Source: Prevotellaceae bacterium UBA1786 | GTDB lineage: Bacteria; Bacteroidota; Bacteroidia; Bacteroidales; Bacteroidaceae | Reading direction: 5' to 3' | NCBI GenBank assembly: GCA_002314525.1 | Contig: DCGE01000111.1 | Coordinates: forward strand, 14,130 to 21,486 | Length of the DNA: 7,357 nt | Shown here: positions 1-5,661 of the stretch, in pieces | Layout: each line of letters starts with the position of its first letter | How positions within the stretch are numbered: the first letter of the stretch is position 1 | The notes under the pieces: model-generated | The model's input: only the letters and a program-made list of their open reading frames with translations | The model's database searches: none | Told to the model about the DNA's origin: nothing | Program-made: the position numbers and the translations under genes

Positions 1-690
1 ACCGACCTTCACGAATGTCTTGGCCATGGCAGCGGCAAACTCCTTCCTGGGGTTGATGGCGACAGTCTCAAGGCATACGGTTCTACCATAGAGGAAACAC
101 GTGCCGACCTCTTCGGTCTCTATTATGTGGCTGATCAGAAGTTGGTGGATCTCGGTCTCACTCCGGATCCTGATGCATACAAGGCACAGTACTATACATA
201 TATGATGAACGGTCTTATGACCCAGCTCGTTCGTATCAAACTCGGCGACAGCATCGAAGAGGCCCACATGCGCAACCGTGCCATCATCGCTCGTTGGTGC
301 TATGAGAATGGTAAGGCAGAGAATGTCGTTGAACTCTTCAAGCGCGACGGCAAGACTTACCTCCGTATCAATGACTACGAGAAACTACGTGCTCTTTTCG
401 GTAAGTTACTTGCTGAAATCCAGCGTATCAAGAGTACTGGCGACTATGCGGCTGCTCAGAAGATGGTTGAGACATACGGTGTCAAGATCGACCCACAACT
501 CCACAAGGAGATCCTGGAACGCTACGAGAAACTCGACCTTGCTCCTTACAAGGGTTTCATCAACCCTCGCTACACTGCAGTCAAGGATGCCGACGGCAAT
601 ATCATTGATGTCAAGATCGACTATACCGAGCCTTATGCCGACCAGATGTTGCGTTACGGCAAGGACTACGGAAAAAACTATATAGATTGA
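1..690 (+). CDS. Dipeptidyl peptidase III (M49 family zinc metallopeptidase), 3' part
   Basis: This is the C-terminal 229 residues of a protein whose 5' end lies before the window; the frame is open from base 1, so the ATG-less GTG at 127 is not a start. M49 enzymes remove dipeptides from the N-terminus of short peptides using one zinc ion. The first residues carry the hallmark HECLGH motif (bases 10-27: two His ligands and the catalytic Glu), followed by the second M49 motif EETRAD (bases 91-108), which supplies the Glu zinc ligand. The stretch between them (GSGKLLPGVD...LKAYGSTI) matches what I recall of Bacteroides DPP III. Bacteroidota members are usually about 650-680 residues, so about two thirds is outside. 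The remainder is the helical C-terminal part of the catalytic lobe. The stop overlaps the start of the next gene. Nothing suggests truncation other than the window edge. Confidence 0.93.
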   Translation, partial: TDLHECLGHGSGKLLPGVDGDSLKAYGSTIEETRADLFGLYYVADQKLVDLGLTPDPDAYKAQYYTYMMNGLMTQLVRIKLGDSIEEAHMRNRAIIARWCYENGKAENVVELFKRDGKTYLRINDYEKLRALFGKLLAEIQRIKSTGDYAAAQKMVETYGVKIDPQLHKEILERYEKLDLAPYKGFINPRYTAVKDADGNIIDVKIDYTEPYADQMLRYGKDYGKNYID

Positions 691-1262
691 ACGAAGAGAT
701 AAAACATATCAAGCAGGAACTGCGTTCCGTTATGAACGGAGTTGCGTCGGCAGCCATGCGCAGCAGTGCCGATTACCGTGTCAACTTCGGTGTCGAACTG
801 CCTCGTCTGTGTGAGATGGCTGACGATATCCGGAAGGATAAAGATGCGGTGGCTCTTCATCCGCTTTCACAGCAGTTGTGGAAGGAGAACGTGCGTGAGT
901 GCCGCATCCTTGCACTGATGCTGCAGCCTGTCCAGACCTACGACGAGGAACTCTGCGATATATGGGTTTCTCAGATCCATACTCCCGAACTGGCTCAGAT
1001 TGCAGCCCTCCACCTCTTCTCCCGTCTTCCGTTCGCCCTCCCTAAAGCCCTTGAATGGATAGCAACCGATGTCACTATCCATGGCGATATCCTCCCAATC
1101 TGTGGCTACGCAACCCTCCTTCACCTCAACCGTATCTCACCGCTCGACGAAAGAACAATACAGGAAGTTGATGATCAGGTATCGGCAACCGTTGCTGAAA
1201 GTCTGTCTCTGAAAAAACTGATATTCCAATGGACAAATATCTTCAGGCCGAAAAAATCCTAA
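687..1262 (+). CDS. HEAT-repeat protein of the DNA alkylation repair (AlkD-like) family
   Basis: A 191-residue, largely alpha-helical protein without signal peptide or membrane segment. Its layout (N-terminal I..IK..LR..MNGV, then NFGVELPRL, then LWKENVRECRILALMLQP at residues 64-81, then W-containing paired helices) matches small Bacteroidota proteins annotated as DNA alkylation repair, which are solenoids of HEAT-like repeats related to the glycosylase AlkD. I cannot confirm AlkD's catalytic residues, so glycosylase activity is not established; a purely structural or DNA-binding role is possible. The start is probably TTG at 687, forming a TTGA overlap with the preceding stop, because this keeps the conserved N-terminal helix; the alternative is ATG at 732, which would remove 15 residues. 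The C-terminus is short compared with my memory of relatives. It overlaps the Fur gene by 34 nt. Confidence 0.72.
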   Translation: MNEEIKHIKQELRSVMNGVASAAMRSSADYRVNFGVELPRLCEMADDIRKDKDAVALHPLSQQLWKENVRECRILALMLQPVQTYDEELCDIWVSQIHTPELAQIAALHLFSRLPFALPKALEWIATDVTIHGDILPICGYATLLHLNRISPLDERTIQEVDDQVSATVAESLSLKKLIFQWTNIFRPKKS

Positions 1263-1735
1263 GGGAGTATATGGAGGAGAAGAAACTCCGTCGCACCCCT
1301 GAGCGCTTCCATCTGCTTAGGGCTGTGTATGGATTCGACAAGCACTTCACCGCTGATCAGCTCTATGAATACATGCTCAGAATATACCGTGTGAGCCGTG
1401 CCACTGTCTATAGCAATCTCGACCTCTTCGTTCAGGCCGGACTTGTAGTCAAGACTCTGGTCCTCAACTCTGTACAATACGAGAAATGCCTTGGCATGAA
1501 GCCTCATCACCATATGATATGCACCCGTTGTGGTGCTGTCAGGGAATTTGAGGATCCGAAGATAGACCTTGCTGTCAATTCAGCTCGCTATGTTCGTTTC
1601 ATGCGCCATTCCTATTCACTCTGTGTCTTTGGCATCTGTTACAAGTGTCAGGCAAAGGTGAACCGAGAAAAGAGAAAACAAAAGCAACTGGCTGAGATGA
1701 TGAAAATCGAAGCCCAAAGTCAAGATAAGAAATGA
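1229..1735 (+). CDS. Fur-family metal-dependent transcriptional regulator
   Basis: 168 residues with the Fur plan. Residues 1-80 form a winged helix including RRTPERFHLLRAV and the recognition helix region VSRATVYSNLDLFVQAGLV (55-73). Residues 81-140 form the dimerisation/metal domain. Structural zinc ligands are intact: C98-x-x-C101 and C137-x-x-C140. By recalled alignment with PerR/Fur, the regulatory-site ligands H39, E85, H93, H95 and E106 are all present, whereas the second E. coli Fur site (H87, D89, H125) is changed to P92, H94 and Y129. Glu at 106 instead of the Asp of PerR argues for metal sensing over peroxide sensing. The tail (141-168) is lysine/glutamine-rich. Start ATG 1229 lies inside the preceding gene; ATG 1271 is an in-frame alternative losing 14 residues. 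The stop overlaps the PurA-like start as ATGA, so both proteins are probably made together. Its target genes cannot be read from this window. Confidence 0.92.
   Translation: MDKYLQAEKILREYMEEKKLRRTPERFHLLRAVYGFDKHFTADQLYEYMLRIYRVSRATVYSNLDLFVQAGLVVKTLVLNSVQYEKCLGMKPHHHMICTRCGAVREFEDPKIDLAVNSARYVRFMRHSYSLCVFGICYKCQAKVNREKRKQKQLAEMMKIEAQSQDKK
1732..1735 (+). promoter_or_regulatory. ATGA stop/start overlap, Fur gene to PurA-like gene
   Basis: The PurA-like ATG and the Fur TGA share two bases. No independent ribosome site is evident, so termination-reinitiation coupling is likely and the PurA-like protein would be made in proportion to the regulator. Confidence 0.8.
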
Positions 1736-2982
1736 CAAAAGCAGATGTATTAATCGGTCTTCAGTGGGGAGACGAGGGGAAAGGTCTGTTTACAGACTAC
1801 CTCGCTTCGCGTTATGATGTTGTCGCCCGCTTCAATTGCGGTCCGAACTGTTCTCGTACCATTCCGTTCGGAGTGGGCCACAGCGATAAACTGTTCATAC
1901 TCGGCAATGGTGTATCTATTGCCCCTGATCGTTTCATGGATGAGGTCCGACAGCTTGAGGCTGCCGGTGTCCATCTGCGTGAACGTCTCCTGATATCCAA
2001 GAAGGCTCATCTCGTTATGCCTTCCCACCGGCTTCTCGATACTGCCATCGAATCGGTCCGTGCCGAGAACAAGATTGGCACTTCAGGTCAGGGTGTCGGT
2101 CCTGTCATATCCGACAAGGTCAACCGCATCGGACTTCAGGTTGGTGATATCCAGAACCGTTTTGCGGAGAAGTTTGCTACCCATAAGGCTCAGCATGAGA
2201 CTACCATGCGTACAATGCACTACTACTCGCCATACGAAATCAAGGAGGTCGAGGCTAAGTGGCTCGAAGGTGTTGAGTGTATGAAGCGTTTTCAGTTCGT
2301 TGACACTGAGCGCCATATCAACAACCTCCTTCGTGATGGCAGTAAGATACTCTGTGAGGGTGGACGCGGAACCATGCAGGATATCGATTTCGGTTCTTAT
2401 CCGTTTGTGACCAGCGATCATACCGTCAGTGCATCGGCATGTCTCGGTCTTGGCATTCCTCCTACGGCGATAGGTGAGGTGTATGGCATCATGAAGATCT
2501 ACAGCACACGTGTAGGTTCAGGTCCTCTGCCGACCGAACTCTTTGATTCCAATGCCCGTAAGATGCGCGACAGGTTTGCAGGAAAGACTTCCGGTTCACA
2601 GCAGGAGATCCGTTGCGGCTGGATTGATCTTGTGGCACTCACGTATGCCATTATGCTCAACGGAGTGACGAAACTGGTCCTCACCGATTGCAACGCACTT
2701 GACGACTTCGATACCATCAAGGCTTGTGTAGCTTATAAGAAAGATACTGATTTCATCGATTACTATCCTTATGGAATCACCCGTGACGAGGTCGAACCTA
2801 TCTATATGGAGATGCAGGGCTGGAAACAGAACTTGGGTGAGATACGTTCCGAGTCTCAGTTGCCGGAGTCTTTTGTTGAGTTCATCCAGTTCCTCGAGAA
2901 GGAACTCGGCATGCCGATATCCTATCTCTCCATGGCATCCGATACCGAACACATCATCGAGCGTCAGATAAAGAAGTCATGA
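1732..2982 (+). CDS. purA: PurA-family protein (adenylosuccinate synthetase homologue) with remodelled active site
   Basis: 416 residues. Family membership is clear from GLQWGDEGKG (9-18), DKVNRIGLQVGDI, STRVGSGPLPTELFD (258-272) and CGWIDLVAL (295-303). PurA joins IMP and aspartate using GTP, the first committed step to AMP. Here the catalytic machinery is largely altered (E. coli numbering from memory). D13 and K16 remain (D14, K17). H41 is R42, and Q34 is N35. T129/R131 are S118/Q120. Q224 is R212 and L228 is Q216. The T300-R305 loop TTGRRR becomes residues 288-293 GSQQEI. K331/D333 are D319/N321. G416-P417 and R419 are A402-S403 and T405. A 12-residue segment after T43, normally containing K49, is absent with clean flanks. 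Ordinary adenylosuccinate synthetase activity is therefore doubtful even though annotation pipelines will call it purA. The frame is intact and codon use resembles the neighbours, so recent decay is unlikely. Symbol given for family only. ATGA overlaps exist at both ends. Confidence 0.85.
   Translation: MTKADVLIGLQWGDEGKGLFTDYLASRYDVVARFNCGPNCSRTIPFGVGHSDKLFILGNGVSIAPDRFMDEVRQLEAAGVHLRERLLISKKAHLVMPSHRLLDTAIESVRAENKIGTSGQGVGPVISDKVNRIGLQVGDIQNRFAEKFATHKAQHETTMRTMHYYSPYEIKEVEAKWLEGVECMKRFQFVDTERHINNLLRDGSKILCEGGRGTMQDIDFGSYPFVTSDHTVSASACLGLGIPPTAIGEVYGIMKIYSTRVGSGPLPTELFDSNARKMRDRFAGKTSGSQQEIRCGWIDLVALTYAIMLNGVTKLVLTDCNALDDFDTIKACVAYKKDTDFIDYYPYGITRDEVEPIYMEMQGWKQNLGEIRSESQLPESFVEFIQFLEKELGMPISYLSMASDTEHIIERQIKKS
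2979..2982 (+). promoter_or_regulatory. ATGA stop/start overlap, PurA-like gene to CCGMHxxC protein
   Basis: The stop of the PurA-like gene overlaps the ATG of the small protein. A second in-frame ATG lies directly after it, so initiation may use either. This again indicates translational coupling within one mRNA. Confidence 0.75.
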
Positions 2983-3269
2983 TGACAGGCGATTCTGAGT
3001 GCTGTGGAATGCATACTTTCTGCGAGAAGACAGGGCAGTACAACGGTCCTACGGCAGAAAACTATTTTGAAGACGAGGAACTCGACCGATACAGGGGGCG
3101 CAGTTCCGATGACTATACCGATGACGAGATAGCCGAATTCCGTGAAGTCCTCTATACCATGCGCCTTGACGAAGTGTCCGACTGGCTATCCTCCCTCGTC
3201 ATCCGCGAGGTCAACCTCCCCGACAGCCTCAAGGATGAGGCTATAATCCTGCTTGAAGAGCAAAATTAG
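2979..3269 (+). CDS. Small conserved Bacteroidota protein with CCGMHxxC motif, function unknown
   Basis: 96 residues, acidic, no signal peptide or membrane segment. The N-terminus carries a compact Cys/His cluster (residues 8-15, CCGMHTFC) that could bind a metal or iron-sulfur centre. An acidic linker follows (EDEELDRYRGR) and then a helical region, EIAEFREVLYTMRLDEVSDWLSSL, with a predicted short C-terminal helix. I recall similar short Bacteroidota proteins with a CCG.H..C start and the EELDR..GR / FREVLYTM signature, sometimes labelled phospholipase, a name nothing here supports. The start is ATG 2979, overlapping the PurA-like stop as ATGA; a second ATG follows immediately at 2982. It is last in the plus-strand unit and ends 12 nt before the convergent aroA stop. 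Confidence 0.8.
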   Translation: MMTGDSECCGMHTFCEKTGQYNGPTAENYFEDEELDRYRGRSSDDYTDDEIAEFREVLYTMRLDEVSDWLSSLVIREVNLPDSLKDEAIILLEEQN

Positions 3270-3281
3270 TTAGGAGTGTCC

Positions 3282-4469
3282 TCAATCAGCCGTACTTGAC
3301 TGATACTCAATCCCGAAGCCGGCCTTTTTCAGGTTCTCCCAAAAGCCTGGATACGACTTCTCCACGACTTCAGGCTCATCGATAACCACCTTTCCGTATC
3401 TCAGGGCACATCCTGCAAAGGCCATCGCCATCCTGTGGTCCCGATATGTCTCCACCGGCTCTGGCTGCCACTGTTCCTTGTGCATTTCCGTCAGGCTGAT
3501 AGCATCCTCATCAATCCTGATGCCGAATCCCATCTTTCCCATTTCCCTCCTCAAGGCCTCCAGACGGTCTGTCTCCTTCAGCCTCAGGTTCTTGACACCG
3601 GTGAACCGGAACGGTCTGCCTGCCATACAACAACTCACCACCACAGGCTGAACCAGATCGGGACAGTCCTTGAAGTTCCATTCAAATACTCCGTCGCACT
3701 TATCCATCTCGTCAAAAATCTGTCCTATTGTTCTGTCTCCCTGGATGCTGTCGTCTTTCAGTCCTGTAAGTCGGATGCCTTCTGGGTCGAAATCAGTGAA
3801 TCTCTTCATCAGGTACTTGATCTCCAGCCAGAAAGCCGCTGCACTCCAGTCGGCTTCAACAGCAAGTGTTTTGTTGCTTTTCCAGTCATCAATCAGTTTC
3901 TGGGTCATCTCAATGTATGGCTGCGAAGATGGCATACCTTTTATATATATATCCAATCCGTTTCTGAATCTGTCAGCCACGAGCATCAGCGCAGATACAT
4001 ACTGCGAACTCTCCGAACCGTCGATTTCCACCTTTCCGCCTTCCGGCACTTCATCACACTGTATCAGCAACGGAGGAAACCCTTCTTTCCCTTGGTATTC
4101 AATCCTTGCTCCTGCCTGTTTCAGTGCATCGACCAGAGGCTTCACGGGACGCTGGCAGAGCCTTTCCGTTCCGGTAAGCAGCCATGTACCTTCAGTAACC
4201 GCACAGAGGGCACTTACGAACCTCATTGCCGTTCCTGACGCGTGCAGATCGATGGTGATAGGTTCCTGTGAGTTGTTGGTTCCGCATACAGTCTTCACGG
4301 CATGTGCCATGACCTTGATGTCGTCGCATAGGTCTTCCTGTGATGATAGCATCTGCAGCGTGGTCTCAGGAGCCAGAATGAGCATGCGGTTGACGATGCT
4401 CTTCGACATCGGCAACCGCACACTGTATTCCGGTTGAACCACCGGTCGGGTTATGATGAGTCTTTTCAC
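3282..4469 (-). CDS. aroA: 3-phosphoshikimate 1-carboxyvinyltransferase (EPSP synthase)
   Basis: EPSP synthase transfers the enolpyruvyl group of PEP to shikimate 3-phosphate, the sixth step of chorismate synthesis, in the cytoplasm. All key motifs are visible (E. coli equivalents from memory): LPMSKSIVNR with K23/S24/R28 (K22/S23/R27); SGTAMR at 78-83 (G96-R100 loop); R107 (R124); SSQ at 154-156 (S169-Q171); catalytic D271 (D313) and E299 in KETDR (E341); DHRMA at 344-348 (H385/R386); K371 (K411). At 395 residues it is shorter than E. coli (427), as is common in Bacteroidota. I chose GTG 4469 because it gives MKRLIITRPV just before the first beta strand and lies 7 nt after the preceding stop. 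The longer open frame to 4598 would add 43 residues of Arg/Ser-rich shadow sequence inside the lipoprotein gene. The Pro101 equivalent is Phe84. It is probably co-transcribed with the two surface-protein genes upstream. Confidence 0.93.
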   Translation of the reverse strand: MKRLIITRPVVQPEYSVRLPMSKSIVNRMLILAPETTLQMLSSQEDLCDDIKVMAHAVKTVCGTNNSQEPITIDLHASGTAMRFVSALCAVTEGTWLLTGTERLCQRPVKPLVDALKQAGARIEYQGKEGFPPLLIQCDEVPEGGKVEIDGSESSQYVSALMLVADRFRNGLDIYIKGMPSSQPYIEMTQKLIDDWKSNKTLAVEADWSAAAFWLEIKYLMKRFTDFDPEGIRLTGLKDDSIQGDRTIGQIFDEMDKCDGVFEWNFKDCPDLVQPVVVSCCMAGRPFRFTGVKNLRLKETDRLEALRREMGKMGFGIRIDEDAISLTEMHKEQWQPEPVETYRDHRMAMAFAGCALRYGKVVIDEPEVVEKSYPGFWENLKKAGFGIEYQSSTAD

Positions 4470-4476
4470 ACTTCTT

Positions 4477-5661
4477 CTACATGTCAAATTCGTATGTCTC
4501 CTCCTCGAAGTCCTTGACCACGGCATCGAAACCGCTGCCGCCCGAACGCTGAGGGATAGGAACTGTATCCATGTCGATCTCCATGGTGAGCACACCACCT
4601 CTATAGTGTCTTCTCAGTGTCTCGGTCACGTCAAACACCATGGTGCTGTCCATACCGTTGTTGAACTGAACCGTCATACCGATATAGTGAGGGATACTGT
4701 CGTTGACGGTAGCACGTGTCTTGATTTCGTATGGGTTGGTGTTACAGATACCGAACGATGTCAGACGTCCGCCTACGATATCAACTACCTCACCTTTGTT
4801 CTTACCGTTCTTGATCGTGATGTTGTTCTTCATTCGGTCATTGAAATACACGTTGATGTCCTGATTTCCAGTCATACCTGTATTCATGTTGGTTTTGTAC
4901 GCCATACCTGTCAGCACTGCATTTCCATCGACTGCCGACAGTCGTCCTCTGTTGTTGTGGATGATCAGCTGAGGCAGATAGATATATACCAGTGGCTGCA
5001 GTTCGCCTTTGAGTTTCTTGTAGTAGATGCGCTTCACTGGGTCGTAGTAGTCGTAGTCATCTACGTTTGTAGTGATGTGTACCTTTGTGATGTAGTCGGC
5101 AAACAGGTCTTCAGGCTGATAGTATGTTTGGTTGGTTACAGCCGACTCGGCACCTGTACGAACCGAGTACATCGTCTTGTTCGTACGTGCTATGGTATTG
5201 TCGAGGTCGCTTTCGTCGATGATGATACTCTGCACACCGTCTTTCGTCTGTATGGTGTTCCACAGCAGCAGGTCGTACCAGCCGAAGTTATATGAAGCCT
5301 TGAAGTTCTTTCCATCTACATGGTGGCTTGTCACGATGTAGTGAGGAGCCACTGAATCGGCAAGGTTATAGTATCTTCTGAGCTCGAACGACTTCGGTTC
5401 GGTGTATCCGATAGGACCGAATATCGCACTGTCCTTGATATCCCAACCATATTCCCATTCCAGTTTCCAGTCGATTTCCCATTCGTATTCCCATATCACC
5501 TCGATATCCAGATCCACCATCGGGAGTTCAGGCCATTCAATATCGATTCCGTCATACAGATGCAGAGGCGGTTCCACACTGCAACTGAACAATGAGGCAA
5601 TGGTAAAGGCGATTGTAACAACGCCTATACTGATAAAAGATGTTCTTTTATTTCTTTTCAT
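4477..5661 (-). CDS. DUF5119-type surface lipoprotein
   Basis: 394 residues. The N-terminus (basic MKRNKR, hydrophobic core, then LFSC with Cys27) is a lipoprotein signal, so the mature protein should be anchored in the outer membrane by Cys27; whether it faces outwards cannot be read. No Lys-Asp-rich surface-export tag directly after the Cys is obvious, although acidic residues follow. Residues 43-75 are extremely Trp/Glu/Asp-rich with Trp exactly every four residues at 57-73. The rest looks like beta-sandwich sequence (GYTEPKSFELRRYYN, GWYDLLLWN, LVYIYLPQLIIHNNRGR, MTVQFNNGMDSTMVFDVT), resembling Bacteroidota proteins I recall as DUF5119, often found beside DUF3575 and fimbriae-related genes. 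The start is ATG 5661; the ATG at 5691 would put 10 extra residues before the signal and lie further inside the upstream gene. It overlaps that gene by 14 nt, which argues for coupled synthesis and a joint envelope role. Confidence 0.82.
   Translation of the reverse strand: MKRNKRTSFISIGVVTIAFTIASLFSCSVEPPLHLYDGIDIEWPELPMVDLDIEVIWEYEWEIDWKLEWEYGWDIKDSAIFGPIGYTEPKSFELRRYYNLADSVAPHYIVTSHHVDGKNFKASYNFGWYDLLLWNTIQTKDGVQSIIIDESDLDNTIARTNKTMYSVRTGAESAVTNQTYYQPEDLFADYITKVHITTNVDDYDYYDPVKRIYYKKLKGELQPLVYIYLPQLIIHNNRGRLSAVDGNAVLTGMAYKTNMNTGMTGNQDINVYFNDRMKNNITIKNGKNKGEVVDIVGGRLTSFGICNTNPYEIKTRATVNDSIPHYIGMTVQFNNGMDSTMVFDVTETLRRHYRGGVLTMEIDMDTVPIPQRSGGSGFDAVVKDFEEETYEFDM

Noticed and set aside
1732..2982. 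PurZ (phage-type 2-aminoadenylosuccinate synthetase, Z-genome pathway)
   Set aside because: PurZ is marked by loss of the Asp in the GDEGKG element, which is intact here; the context is chromosomal with no phage genes or PurZ partners.
687..3269. Defence, CRISPR, toxin-antitoxin or mobile element cargo
   Set aside because: No repeats with spacers, transposase, integrase or paired small toxin/antitoxin genes were seen; overlaps here are normal operon junctions.
3435..4437. Two long plus-strand open frames
   Set aside because: Both are antisense to aroA, overlap each other in different frames and carry no recognisable domain.
4470..4598. 43-residue N-terminal extension of AroA up to ATG 4598
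   Set aside because: It lies inside the lipoprotein gene in another frame, is Arg/Ser-rich and unlike any EPSP synthase N-terminus; GTG 4469 fits the family start.
4453..5295. 280-codon plus-strand open frame
   Set aside because: Antisense shadow of the DUF5119-type gene; composition (Val/His/Cys-rich) is unlike a real protein and no motif is visible.
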